Origin: a virus
Strand: one strand, 5' to 3'
Virus record (IMG/VR): IMGVR_UViG_3300049783_001463
Coordinates: 1 to 32,898 of that record
DNA length: 32,898 nucleotides
Part shown: one piece after another, positions 1-7,822 of the stretch
Layout of the letters: the number at the start of each line of letters is the position of its first letter
Numbering within the stretch: the stretch's first letter is position 1
Notes under the pieces: generated by a model
What the model was told of the DNA's origin: nothing
The model's input: the letters and a program-made list of their open reading frames with translations, nothing else
Database searches by the model: none
Made by a program: the position numbers and the translations under genes

Positions 1-151
1 GGTTTATCTGCGCTCTTGCGCCGGGTGTTTGCCTGTCGCGGTCGCGCGGTGGGAAGCAAAGTTTTTGCCGGTCGGCGCCCGGCTCGCCGCCTCCGCCGAT
101 CCTGCCCCCGCGCCTCCCCCGCCCCCGCGCTCCCCCGCGCCCCCTGGCCCT
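1..151. repeat. Terminal direct repeat, left copy
   Basis: The sequence recurs at the right end (32754-32898). The match is complete except that this copy has six extra bases (gccccc) in a C-rich run near 121-130. A reading frame continues in phase from the right end into this copy, so the molecule is best read as circular with an assembly overlap. A true terminal redundancy cannot be excluded from sequence alone. Confidence 0.93.
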
Positions 152-187
152 GGCCCCGCGCTCGATCTGTTTTCAATCCCGCCTTAA
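2..187 (+). CDS. Small four-Cys protein, C-terminal part (spans the circle junction)
   Basis: This is the continuation of the gene that starts at 32635 and runs off the right end. Joining 32635-32753 to 1-187 gives 306 nt, or 101 residues plus a TAA stop. This part carries the second Cys pair (CAGC), then a tail that becomes very rich in Pro and Ala (PAPAPPPPPRSPAPPGPGP). It ends 20 bp before a rho-independent terminator, so it is probably the last gene of the rightward early operon. The function is not recognised. Two CxxC pairs about 36 residues apart suggest a small metal-binding (zinc ribbon) fold, which is inference. Confidence 0.7.
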   Translation, partial: VYLRSCAGCLPVAVARWEAKFLPVGARLAASADPAPAPPPPPRSPAPPGPGPALDLFSIPP

Positions 188-207
188 TCGGCCCCTATTC
201 CCTCCCT

Positions 208-246
208 GCCCCCGCGCCCTTTGAAAGGGTCCGGGGGCTTTTTTTT
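208..246 (+). terminator. Rho-independent terminator ending the early operon
   Basis: GCCCCCG (208-214) pairs with CGGGGGC (232-238). An inner CCCTT/AAGGG stem follows, and eight T residues (239-246) come directly after. It lies 20 bp downstream of the small Cys-protein stop. Confidence 0.8.
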
Positions 247-424
247 GTGCCTGAGCGTGATCGCCGCCGCCTCGCCTTCTCGAAAGCCTCTTGATGCCCT
301 GCCCGAGCGGGACGGATTGAGGGGGGGCGGAGGAGGCGAGGCGACTTGCCCCCCTCGCGCCCAGGGCTATATGCGCTCTTTTTCCCCGCACCCCTACCGC
401 GCGAAAGAGGGGGAAAATCAAATC

Positions 425-750
425 TCGGTCCCGCTTGGGAGCGAAAGGGACTGAAAAAGGGACCGAAATCATTCGGATTTATTTAGGAATTGTGTTTTAT
501 GTCAGTGCGTTATCTGTAAAATTAGCGCCAACGGGACCGACGGGACCAAAAAGCCGGGGCTTGTTATATATGAGAAGGGGGTGCGGGGTCCGTTTTTTCT
601 TTCATTATGTGTAACCTTTCTTTTTCAGTCCCATTAATCCCATAATAAAAAGAAAAGGTTTTGAAACAATAAGTTACGCCAAAAAAAAGCGGGATTGACT
701 GTTTTTTTTCGGTCCCTTTTCGGTCCCGCTCCCCCTGCTTTCGGTCCCGC
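425..750. repeat. Iteron-like cluster of TTTCGGTCCC / GGGACCGAAA motifs
   Basis: Copies in one orientation lie at 425-435, 708-717, 718-728 and 739-750. Copies in the other orientation lie at 444-455, 456-467, 531-539 and 540-550, with degenerate copies near 586-592 and 626-631. Pairs are tandem with 9-12 bp periods. The phage encodes a primase and an SF3 helicase. In satellite phage P4 the equivalent alpha protein binds short origin iterons, so an origin is a reasonable guess. Confidence 0.55.
613..660. repeat. Long A/T-rich inverted repeat
   Basis: The left arm AACCTTTCTTTTT (613-625) pairs with AAAAAGAAAAGGTT (647-660), with one bulged base and a 21-nt loop that contains a degenerate copy of the GTCCC motif. 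It sits in the middle of the iteron-like cluster. It could be an easily melted origin element or a transcription terminator. Confidence 0.55.
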
Positions 751-773
751 GCTGGTTCAAAATATAAAATGAC

Positions 774-789
774 AACACAATATAAAGGG
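774..789 (+). promoter_or_regulatory. 16-mer AACACAATATAAAGGG, copy 1
   Basis: Identical to 26681-26696 upstream of the Cro-like gene. There the TATAAA forms the -10 box of a plausible promoter. Here it lies about 42 bp upstream of the ATG of the first late-side gene, so it likely marks a co-regulated promoter. No good -35 is visible at the right spacing in this copy, which may mean that it needs an activator. Confidence 0.45.
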
Positions 790-830
790 GCTATACCCTT
801 ATAAATGCACAAGATAAGGGGTTATGACAT

Positions 831-1568
831 ATGCAGAGACATTCAAGCGCGGGCGCATTTATCGACCGTCTGAGCGTCGGGATTATCGCCACGGCGGCGG
901 CTCGGCGACAAAAGACCGGCGCCGGGTCTGGCGAGCGCGCCCCGGCTGGCCTCGGTCGCGGGGCGGTCGATCTGGTTTCAATCGAGGAGCGTATCACGAC
1001 CCGCGACGGTGTTGTCGTCTTTGCGACGGAGGCGGGCAAGCGCACCGCCGTTCACAAGGTGCCACCGGTCCTGGCAAAGCTCTCAAGGCTCGACGGGCGC
1101 CGCCTTGCCGCGCTGGCCTATGCGGCGGCGGTCGAGGGCGTCGGCGCGGTGCGCGGGTCGGACTTGTCGGGCAATGTCTCGCGGGCCTCCTCGGGGTCGG
1201 TGCCAGACGGCGGCGCGGCGGTTCGGGTTGAGGATGCCGCAACGGTTCGCGCGGTTCGCGGCGTGGTGAATGGCTGGGCCTGGTCGCGCGCGCGGGGGGG
1301 CTTTGTTCCTGGCCCCGAGCGCCTGGTCCTGGCCCCTTCCAATAAGCGCGGCGACCGGTTAGCGGTGCGCGCGCTGGCCCTTGTCGATGCGGTGTGCCTT
1401 GAGGGGCGCGATATGAGTTACATCCTTGAGGCCCACGGCTGGACGGCTCACTCGCGCGACACCGCGCGCTTGAATGCTGCTATCCTTGAGGCGCTAGGGG
1501 AAATGTCGGATTTTTTCGGGTTCGCAAGCCGGGTGGCGCCTGTCGAGTTTGGTCGGTCGGTGCGATAA
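831..1568 (+). CDS. Putative DNA-binding protein, possibly DUF6456-like
   Basis: This encodes 245 residues. ATG 831 is preferred because AAGGGG lies 9 bp upstream; an ATG at 824 opens a shorter frame. The N-terminal two thirds are Ala/Arg/Gly-rich with no motif I know. The C-terminal segment (about residues 177-232) is a compact helical stretch, RLAVRALALVDAVCLEG followed by a Trp-containing turn and another helix pair. It reminds me of the alphaproteobacterial DUF6456 / helix-turn-helix family, but this is a weak recollection. It stands alone between the control region and the HNH/terminase block, so a regulatory role for late genes or packaging is possible. Function unproven. Confidence 0.6.
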   Translation: MQRHSSAGAFIDRLSVGIIATAAARRQKTGAGSGERAPAGLGRGAVDLVSIEERITTRDGVVVFATEAGKRTAVHKVPPVLAKLSRLDGRRLAALAYAAAVEGVGAVRGSDLSGNVSRASSGSVPDGGAAVRVEDAATVRAVRGVVNGWAWSRARGGFVPGPERLVLAPSNKRGDRLAVRALALVDAVCLEGRDMSYILEAHGWTAHSRDTARLNAAILEALGEMSDFFGFASRVAPVEFGRSVR

Positions 1569-1604
1569 AGTTTGACACTTTGGACGGCCCCGACTTATTA
1601 AAGG

Positions 1605-1674
1605 GCCTCTCCAGAAATAACGCAAGCGCCTCCGCCGCCCTCCCTCGGCTCGGGCGCTTGTGTTGTCTGGAGGC
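1605..1674 (+). promoter_or_regulatory. Strong extended hairpin before the HNH gene
   Basis: AACGCAAGCGCC (1619-1630) pairs with GGCGCTTGTGTT (1653-1664), with one G:T pair. The stem extends outward through CCAGA/TCTGG and GCCT/AGGC. No T-run follows, so it is not a simple terminator. The HNH ribosome binding site begins six bases after the hairpin, suggesting an RNA structure that stabilises the late mRNA or tunes HNH translation. Confidence 0.5.
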
Positions 1675-1693
1675 TTTCAAAGGATTTCCGGGC

Positions 1694-2056
1694 ATGTCGA
1701 CCGAGCGCCACCCCTACCGCGCTTGGTATAAAACGGCGCGCTGGAAAAAGGCACGGCTTGCGCACCTGGTGCGCGAGCCTCTTTGCCGCTCTTGCTTGCG
1801 GCGGGATATCGTAAACGATGGAACACGAAAATCAAACGGATGCCATCAAGACGATCCCCGCCGCAAGTTTAGAGTGTGCGATCACATTATCCCGCACCGG
1901 GGCGACCTCGCCCTCTTTTGGGCGGTCGATAACTGGCAAACCCTTTGCCCCGATTGTCACGACCGCGACAAGCAGCGCGAGGAGTTTCACGGATTTAGTC
2001 AAGAGCGCGGCGCCGATGGTTGGCCGATTGATCCCGCTCACCCTTCAAACCGGTAG
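1694..2056 (+). CDS. HNH endonuclease, terminase-associated
   Basis: This encodes 120 residues. ATG 1694 is chosen because AAGGA lies 9 bp upstream; a longer TTG-initiated frame runs through the hairpin and is unlikely. It is a small Cys4-type HNH nuclease: a first pair CRSC, then CDHIIPHRGD (the DH of the HNH signature), then NWQTLCPDCHDRDKQ (Asn, second Cys pair and final His). In HK97-type cos phages an HNH protein next to the terminase stimulates cohesive-end cleavage during packaging. Its position just before both terminase genes supports that role, so cos packaging is likely, though no cos site was identified. Confidence 0.9.
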   Translation: MSTERHPYRAWYKTARWKKARLAHLVREPLCRSCLRRDIVNDGTRKSNGCHQDDPRRKFRVCDHIIPHRGDLALFWAVDNWQTLCPDCHDRDKQREEFHGFSQERGADGWPIDPAHPSNR

Positions 2057-2219
2057 CCACCCCCGGCCCCTCGCGATTGTTTCGCATGGGGGGGGGGTGG
2101 GTCCGATCCTTGGGGCCTTTGGTCAAGGACCGGAGGGGAATGCTTTCTGTGCGCAAAACGGGAATTGAATAGAAAAAGCCACCTCCTGATCGGGTTTGGC
2201 GGATGGAGTTTTTTTTGCA

Positions 2220-2702
2220 ATGGCGCGAGGCCGCACCCCCCAAAATGAAGCGGTCGTTCCGATGCGCGAGGAGGGCCAGCCCTCGCATAATATGGAAGCG
2301 CGCGCCCAGGCCCAGGCCGAGGCATTGCGCCCCGAGGGCCTGGAAGGTCCGCTTCTTTGGACCTACCGCCGCCTAGCGCCTGCCCTTTGTCACCCTTCTG
2401 TGGCGCGGCTCAACGCTAGTAATATTTTTATGTTTGTGCAGCTTTGCCGGGCGATCACCCGGCATGAGCGCCTCGCGACTGAGCTTGACGAATTGAAAGA
2501 GACCTACAAGGTGGTGACCCGCAACGGGACGCAATTCAAAACGCGCCCCGAGGTCGCGCAACTCAACGAAACTTTCCGGCAAATCCGGGGCCTCGCGGGC
2601 GAGTTCGGGATGACCCCGGCAACGGCGCGCGGCTTAACTGACGGCGGGCAAATGCCCTTCGACCTGGGCGACCCGCTCGACCCCCACGGTTATATGACAT
2701 GA
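2220..2702 (+). CDS. terS: Terminase small subunit, P27 family
   Basis: This encodes 160 residues. ATG 2220 follows GGAG by 11 bp; an upstream in-frame TTG would add eight residues but lacks a ribosome binding site. The N-terminus is MARGRTP, followed by a helical body with 'LFVQLCR'-type packing helices, a charged linker (ELKETYKVVTRNG) and a C-terminal helical segment containing FGMTPATARGL. This arrangement is typical of P27-like small terminases, which recognise phage DNA and load the large subunit. The gene overlaps the large subunit start by ATGA, indicating translational coupling. Confidence 0.82.
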   Translation: MARGRTPQNEAVVPMREEGQPSHNMEARAQAQAEALRPEGLEGPLLWTYRRLAPALCHPSVARLNASNIFMFVQLCRAITRHERLATELDELKETYKVVTRNGTQFKTRPEVAQLNETFRQIRGLAGEFGMTPATARGLTDGGQMPFDLGDPLDPHGYMT

Positions 2703-4513
2703 CCGGCGCCGAGCTTGGCGCCGGGCCTGTCGGCGATCCTGTCACGGCCTGGGCCGGGGATGTCGTCTCGGGCGCGGTTATCGCGGGGCCTCACGTTCGG
2801 GCGGCGGCGGCGCGACATTTGCGCGACCTGGAACAAGGCCCCGCGCGCGGTCTCTTTTTTGATGTCGCGGCGGCGCAACGGATGATAGATTTTTTCCCCC
2901 GCGTCCTGCGCCTCAACGGGGGCCAGTTCGAGGGCAAGCCGTTCTACCTGCACCCGAGCCAGGCTTTTCGCATTGGTTCGCTTTTTGGCTGGAAACACAA
3001 GGCAAGCGGGCTTCGACGGTTCCGGCGCTTTTACGATGAGGAGGGAAAAGGAAACGGCAAGTCGCCGCTTATTGCGGGCATTGGTCTCGCGATGATGGTC
3101 GCCGACAATGAGCCGAGCGCGGAAATTTACGCGGCGGCGGCGATCAAAGACCAGGCGATGGTGATGTTTCGCGACGCGGTTTCGATGCGCGATCAATCGC
3201 CGGTCCTACGCAAGCGGATTAGCGCCCAGGGCGAAAACCCGGTCTGGCAATTAACCTATAGAGGCGCGCGCGGCGACAAGCGGTTTTTCAAGCCTATCTC
3301 GGCGGAAAAGAAAAAGTCCGGGCCCCGCCCTCATTGCGCGCTCTGTGATGAGGTCCACGAACACCCGAGCCGGGACGTGATCGACATGCTAGAGGCCGGT
3401 TTCAAGTTCCGTCGCCAGCCTCTTTTGATAATGGCGACAAACTCGGGGAGCGATCTAAAATCTATTTGTTGGGAGGAACACCAGCACGGGGTGAATGTTT
3501 CCTCGGGCATGGTTGAGGACGATACGACTTTCGCGTTTATTTGTTCCCTTGATCCTGGCGACGATTGGGAAAATGACCCCTCTTGTTGGATAAAGGCAAA
3601 TCCGCTTCTCGGCACGATCCTCACCGAGGAGTATCTCGCCGACCGGGTGGCGCGCGCTAAAATGATGCCGGGCAAGCGCAACGGCATAGCCCGGCTTCAT
3701 TTTTGCCAATGGACGCAAGCGGTGACGGCGGCAATTCGGCGCGAGCCTTGGCTCGCCTGTCACGGCGATGTCGACCCGGACGCGCTTACGGCGGCGGGGT
3801 TCCCTTGTTTCGGCGGTCTCGATCTGTCGCAAGTTCGCGACTTCTCGGCGCTCACCCTGACGTGGGTTCTTGATGCAACAAAGGGCGCGGAAAAGTTCGC
3901 CTCGAAAACTTGGTTCTGGACACCGAAAGACACGCTCTTGACGCGCGCCGGGACCGACCAGGCACCTTATGATCTATGGGCCGACCAGGGCTTTATTGAG
4001 GCGGTTCCCGGTGAGCGCCTCAAGTATGCTTGGCTCGCGGATGCTATCGCGCGGCTCAACTCGAAACACACGCCCGAGGCTATCGCCTGCGACCAGTACG
4101 GGCTTGAGCGGCTCACCGAAAGCCTGACCGATATCGGCGCGGTTATCCCCGCCGAAATCCACCCTCAAGGATACCAAAAAAGGGTGCTTGAAAAAGACCC
4201 GGACGCGCCCGAGGGGGCGACCGAAATTTACCTTTGGATGCCTGACACGATCAATAAGCTAGAGGAGGCGATTTACGACGGGCGCTTGACGCTCGCTAAA
4301 AATCCGCTCCTCGATAGCATGGCGGCGTCGGTTACTTACGATGAAAACCGGACCGGTCACCGGATGTTCGACAAGCAAAAAGCGCATGGTCGAATTGACG
4401 GGATGGTCTCGCTTGCGATGTCGGTCGGCATCGCTCTTTGCCGCGACCGGTCGCGCGAGGTCTCGCCCTGGGACAATGACAAATTTTCTATGGAGGTTGA
4501 CGCATGGGGTTAA
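2699..4513 (+). CDS. terL: Terminase large subunit (HK97-type, Terminase_1)
   Basis: This encodes 604 residues, the usual family length. It is the ATP-driven packaging motor and DNA nuclease. The Walker A-like loop is GKGNGKS at residues 116-122, with Lys121. The Walker B and catalytic Glu are in ALCDEVHEH (Asp217, Glu218). The RNase H-like nuclease domain starts with FGGLDLSQVRDF (Asp375 as first metal ligand), and a late acidic residue lies in RIDGMVSLAM (Asp567). The start overlaps the small subunit stop (ATGA) and the end overlaps the portal start by 10 bp, so the three are one coupled unit. The adjacent HNH gene suggests cos-type packaging. Confidence 0.95.
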   Translation: MTGAELGAGPVGDPVTAWAGDVVSGAVIAGPHVRAAAARHLRDLEQGPARGLFFDVAAAQRMIDFFPRVLRLNGGQFEGKPFYLHPSQAFRIGSLFGWKHKASGLRRFRRFYDEEGKGNGKSPLIAGIGLAMMVADNEPSAEIYAAAAIKDQAMVMFRDAVSMRDQSPVLRKRISAQGENPVWQLTYRGARGDKRFFKPISAEKKKSGPRPHCALCDEVHEHPSRDVIDMLEAGFKFRRQPLLIMATNSGSDLKSICWEEHQHGVNVSSGMVEDDTTFAFICSLDPGDDWENDPSCWIKANPLLGTILTEEYLADRVARAKMMPGKRNGIARLHFCQWTQAVTAAIRREPWLACHGDVDPDALTAAGFPCFGGLDLSQVRDFSALTLTWVLDATKGAEKFASKTWFWTPKDTLLTRAGTDQAPYDLWADQGFIEAVPGERLKYAWLADAIARLNSKHTPEAIACDQYGLERLTESLTDIGAVIPAEIHPQGYQKRVLEKDPDAPEGATEIYLWMPDTINKLEEAIYDGRLTLAKNPLLDSMAASVTYDENRTGHRMFDKQKAHGRIDGMVSLAMSVGIALCRDRSREVSPWDNDKFSMEVDAWG

Positions 4514-5808
4514 AATCCTTTTTCAAGGGACGCCCGGCGCCGGAAACGCGCGCCCAGGTTGTCGCGGTTGATGCGAGCGCGGCCTCGACGGTTCAAGAGA
4601 TTTTCGGGCTTGTCGGCGCTGGCGACCGCGTGACCTTTGACCAGGCAATCGGGGTGCCTGCGATCTGGGCGGCGGTCGGGTTTTTGTCCGGCGCTATGGC
4701 GGCTTTGCCTCTCAAGGTAAAGCACCGCGAGGCCGGTATCGAGACCGAGGCCGACGACGAGCTTTCGGATTTGATGGGGCGCGCGGCAAACGATGAGGTG
4801 ACCGCTTTCCAGTTTCGGAAATCCTTTTTCCAGGATGTTTTAGGCTCGGGTCGCGGGTATGCTTTTATCGAGCGCGACGCGCGCGGTGATCCGATTAACC
4901 TTTATAATCTGGACTATAGCGGTGTCACGGTGCGCCGGACGGTCGCGCGGGGCCTGGTCTATGACTACACCCGCGCCAACGGTTCCACGATCACTTACCC
5001 CGCAAGCGATATTATCGACGTTTCTTTCATGCTCAAGGGCGACCACCTTTCGAGCTATAACCCCATAGCGACTTGCGCGGCGGCGATTTTGCAATCAATC
5101 AACGCCTCGCGCTATGCCTCGACGGTGTTCGGAAAAAACGGCATCCCGCCCTATTTGCTGAAAGGCCCTTTTGCGTCGGCGGATGTTGCGCAACGCGCGG
5201 CGGCGGATGTCGCAAAGGCGGCAATGCGCCAAGCTGCCGAGGGGCGCCCGATACTGCCTATGCCTGTCGGACATGATCTTGTGCGGCTCGGCGATGATCC
5301 CGAAAAAATGCAGCTCACCGAGGTGCAGCGTTTTTGTGTTGAGCAAGCGGCGCGCATTTGGGGCATTCCCCCGGTGTTTTTGCAAGACCTTTCGAAAGGC
5401 ACGTTTTCAAATAATGAGCAACAGGATTTGCATTTCGTAAAGCACACCCTCTCGCGTTGGGTGGTTCAATCCGAGCAAGAAATGAGCCTCAAACTTTTTG
5501 GGCGTTCTGGAAAGCTCGCGGGCCGGTCGGGCCGGTTGAATGTGAAGTTCAATCTCGACGGGACTTTGCGCGGCGATTTCAGAACCCGGATGGACGGCCT
5601 ATCGACGGCGGTTCAAAACGGATTGAAAACCCCGAATGAAGCGCGCGGCCTTCTTGGCGATGCGCCTCTCGCGGGCGGCGAGGGCCTGATGATCCAGTCG
5701 GCGACCGTTCCTATATCGCTTTTGAATGAGCGACTAGCCTCGGAAAATGCCCGGCTCGCGGCGGAAATCGCGGCTCTAAATTTGAAAGGTTCTGAAAATG
5801 GAAAATAA
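4504..5808 (+). CDS. Portal protein, HK97 family
   Basis: This encodes 434 residues. It forms the dodecameric ring at the capsid vertex through which DNA enters and leaves. Recognisable stretches are FDQAIGVPAIWAAVGFLSG near the N-terminus, the SSYNPIATCAAAI segment, the conserved RIWGIPPVFLQDLSKGTFSN block and the NEARGLLGDAPLAGGEG segment close to the end, which together are characteristic of Phage_portal (HK97 gp3-like). ATG 4504 overlaps the terminase stop and its own stop overlaps the protease start, consistent with a tightly coupled head operon. Confidence 0.95.
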   Translation: MGLKSFFKGRPAPETRAQVVAVDASAASTVQEIFGLVGAGDRVTFDQAIGVPAIWAAVGFLSGAMAALPLKVKHREAGIETEADDELSDLMGRAANDEVTAFQFRKSFFQDVLGSGRGYAFIERDARGDPINLYNLDYSGVTVRRTVARGLVYDYTRANGSTITYPASDIIDVSFMLKGDHLSSYNPIATCAAAILQSINASRYASTVFGKNGIPPYLLKGPFASADVAQRAAADVAKAAMRQAAEGRPILPMPVGHDLVRLGDDPEKMQLTEVQRFCVEQAARIWGIPPVFLQDLSKGTFSNNEQQDLHFVKHTLSRWVVQSEQEMSLKLFGRSGKLAGRSGRLNVKFNLDGTLRGDFRTRMDGLSTAVQNGLKTPNEARGLLGDAPLAGGEGLMIQSATVPISLLNERLASENARLAAEIAALNLKGSENGK

Positions 5809-6379
5809 AAATGAGGTCCGTTTTTTATGCGCCTCGCAAATCGAGGTGCGCGCCGCTCTCGACTCTGGGCTTGTTCCGGTTGTGGGCTATGCCTCGGTCT
5901 TTAATGAGGTCGCCGACATCGGCGGTTTCTGGGATGAGGTTGTCGCGCCCGGCGCGTTTTCTGCAACGCTTGCGGCGGGCGATGATGTGGCCTTCCTTAT
6001 CGACCACGAGGGTTTACCCTTGGCGCGCACCCGGTCCGGCACCTTGCGCCTGTCTCAAGACACGCGCGGCTTGCGGGTCGAGGCCGACCTCGACCCGAGC
6101 GACCCCGATGTGCAGCGGATTTTACCGAAAATGCGGCGCGGGGATTTGACTGCAATGTCTTTCGCTTTTCGCACCGCTAAAAATGGCGATTATTGGGACG
6201 AAAGCAAAACCCCGCCCTTGCGCACCTTGCTCGATTTGACTTTGCGCGACGTGGCAATCGTGACCTTTCCGGCCTATGCCGGGGCCGACATCGCCTTGCG
6301 CTCGCGCGCGGCGGCGCAATCTTGCGGCGCTCATAATTTCGCGACCCGCGCGCGGATGCGCCTCAAGCTCGACGCCTGA
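5798..6379 (+). CDS. Prohead maturation protease, HK97 family (peptidase U35)
   Basis: This encodes 193 residues. It cleaves the N-terminal delta domain of the capsid protein and itself during head maturation. Family signs are VVGYASVFNEVADIGGFWDEV with PGAF, then the catalytic His region FLIDHEGLPLARTRSGTLRL (His70), and the catalytic Ser in LTAMSFAFR (Ser121), followed by LRDVAIVTFPAYAGADIALRS. ATG 5798 overlaps the portal stop by 11 bp and AAAGG lies upstream. No separate scaffold gene is present, which fits the HK97 strategy in which the capsid N-terminus acts as scaffold. Confidence 0.95.
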   Translation: MENKNEVRFLCASQIEVRAALDSGLVPVVGYASVFNEVADIGGFWDEVVAPGAFSATLAAGDDVAFLIDHEGLPLARTRSGTLRLSQDTRGLRVEADLDPSDPDVQRILPKMRRGDLTAMSFAFRTAKNGDYWDESKTPPLRTLLDLTLRDVAIVTFPAYAGADIALRSRAAAQSCGAHNFATRARMRLKLDA

Positions 6380-6385
6380 CGAAAT

Positions 6386-6403
6386 AGCGGCGCGCGCGCC
6401 GCT
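6386..6403. repeat. 18-bp perfect palindrome between protease and capsid genes
   Basis: AGCGGCGCGCGCGCCGCT equals its own reverse complement. Only a TTCT follows, so it is not a clear terminator. It may fold in mRNA and shield or process the capsid message. A CG-rich palindrome can arise by chance in this genome, so confidence in function is low. Confidence 0.4.
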
Positions 6404-6477
6404 TCTGGCCCCTTCCCAAACCCCCCGGCGCGCCTTGGGCCTCGCGCCTCCCTTTTCTACCCTATGAGGTTTTTTGA

Positions 6478-7755
6478 ATGACTAAAGTAAAAGAATTGCG
6501 CAGCGCTGCGCAAGCGATCACGGTCGAGGCGCGCGCGCTTCTTGAGACCATCACGCCCGACATGAGCGCGGAAACCGCGGCCTCGGTCGAATTGCGTTAC
6601 GACGCAATGATGGCCGACCGCGAAAATAAGGTCGCCCAGGCGACGCGCTTCGAGCAATCGGACGCGGCTATCGCCGCCGATGAGGCGCGCGCCGATGCCG
6701 AGGCGCGCGCGGCCCATGCCCGGCGCCCTCACTCGCCTGCCAGTTTCACCCCCGAAAGTGATACGCCCCGCGATGAACACCGCGAGGCGTTCAAAGCAAT
6801 GCTGCAAGCGGGCGGCGACTTTTCCGAAATGTCGACCGAGGCGCGCGCGGCTTTGCGCGGTCTTACGCAAGAGTTTCGGACACAAACCACCGGGCCGACC
6901 TCGGCGGGCGTTCTTGTGCCGACCACCCTCGCGGCCTCGATCAACATTGCAATGGCGCTGCACGGTCCGATGTACGACGGCGATGTCGTGACGGAAATCA
7001 ACCTCGCCAATGGCGCGCCGTTTGACCTTCCGCAAGTTGATGACACCGGCTCCGAGGCGGCGGCGGCATCCGAGGGCGCGGTCCCTGCTGATGACGATAG
7101 CGCGGATTTGACGATCAACAAGGCATCGCTCGGCGCGTTTGATTTCATCACCCCTTGGATCAAATGGTCTCTTGCGCTGTCGATGGATAGTGGTTTCGGG
7201 TTCGAGCCTTTGCTTGCGAAAATCATCGGCGAGCAACTCGGGCGCAAGGCAAACCGGGCTTTGACGACGGGCACCGGCTCGGGCCAGCCTCTCGGGATTG
7301 TCAACGGCTCGCTTCTCGGCGTGACGGCGGGGTCGGCGACCTTGATTACCTTTGATAATATCAAAGACCTGATCCACTCGGTCGATCCGGCTTACCGGTC
7401 TGCCCCCAAGGCGCGCTTTATGATGCATGACAGCAGCGTCAAGGCCCTGTCCAAAATCAAGGATAGCAACGGCGTTTTCATCTGGCAATATGGCGACGTT
7501 TCGAAAGGCGTCCCCGCGACGCTTGAGGGCAAGCCGGTGTCGATAAATCAGGCAATGGCGGGCGCCCAGGTGGCGTCCAAGCCTATTATCTTTGGTGACA
7601 TGGCGGAATACTACACTCGCAAAGCCGGGGCGCCTCTTATCGGCGTGGCGCGCGAGAAGTTTTTCCCGAACACCGGCCTTGCGGGCGTGATCCGTCTCGA
7701 CGGCGCGCTCGGGACTGCAAAGGCTATTCGCCACCTGGCGATGGCAGCGTCCTAA
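6478..7755 (+). CDS. Major capsid protein, HK97 fold
   Basis: This encodes 425 residues. Residues 1 to about 105 are a charged Ala/Glu/Arg-rich coiled coil, the delta (scaffolding) domain. A cleavage point is expected close to FRTQTTGPTSAGVLVP (about residues 132-147), where mature HK97-type capsids begin. Later blocks are typical of the family: QLGRKANRALTTGTGSGQP LGI, the PKARFMMHDSSV segment, GVFIWQYG, LEGKPVSINQAM and KPIIFGDMAEYYTRKAG. A GAGG sequence 9 bp before ATG 6478 serves as ribosome binding site. A terminator directly downstream would produce abundant capsid mRNA. Confidence in identity is high; the exact cleavage site is inferred. Confidence 0.96.
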   Translation: MTKVKELRSAAQAITVEARALLETITPDMSAETAASVELRYDAMMADRENKVAQATRFEQSDAAIAADEARADAEARAAHARRPHSPASFTPESDTPRDEHREAFKAMLQAGGDFSEMSTEARAALRGLTQEFRTQTTGPTSAGVLVPTTLAASINIAMALHGPMYDGDVVTEINLANGAPFDLPQVDDTGSEAAAASEGAVPADDDSADLTINKASLGAFDFITPWIKWSLALSMDSGFGFEPLLAKIIGEQLGRKANRALTTGTGSGQPLGIVNGSLLGVTAGSATLITFDNIKDLIHSVDPAYRSAPKARFMMHDSSVKALSKIKDSNGVFIWQYGDVSKGVPATLEGKPVSINQAMAGAQVASKPIIFGDMAEYYTRKAGAPLIGVAREKFFPNTGLAGVIRLDGALGTAKAIRHLAMAAS

Positions 7756-7762
7756 AAAATAG

Positions 7763-7792
7763 GGCGGGGTGGCGGTTGCCTCCCCGCCTTTT
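7763..7792 (+). terminator. Terminator after the capsid gene
   Basis: GGCGGGG (7763-7769) pairs with CCCCGCC (7782-7788) across a 12-nt loop, then TTTT and further T-rich sequence. It is located 8 bp after the capsid stop. Tail genes continue in the same direction, so it is probably partial and sets a high capsid to tail ratio. Confidence 0.7.
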
Positions 7793-7822
7793 GCTTTTCT
7801 TTTTTTCTGCGGAGGCTTTGCA

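Larger units (their letters stand above)
247..830. other. Gene-free control region, AT-rich in its right half
   Basis: I see no convincing gene on either strand here. The open frames present have repeat-derived, low-complexity translations and no good ribosome binding site. GC drops sharply from about 465 to 790 compared with the rest of the genome. The stretch holds the GGTCCC repeat cluster, a long A/T hairpin and a 16-mer that also occurs at the early promoter. It separates the end of the early operon from the first late gene, which fits a replication origin, packaging site or late promoter region (inference). Confidence 0.6.

Noticed and set aside
173-472. A 99-codon leftward frame across the terminator
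   Set aside because: It runs through a clear terminator stem and the end of the rightward Cys protein. The composition is that of a shadow frame in GC-rich DNA.
564-812. An 82-codon leftward frame in the control region
   Set aside because: Its translation repeats GTEK/RDRKG because the DNA motif repeats. It has no good ribosome binding site and lies in the likely origin, so it is not called a gene.
2057-2195. Possible terminator in the gap between HNH and small terminase
   Set aside because: CCACCCCC and GGGGGTGG can pair and a second TCCTTG/CAAGGA stem exists, but no T-run follows either. G-run pairing is not specific here.
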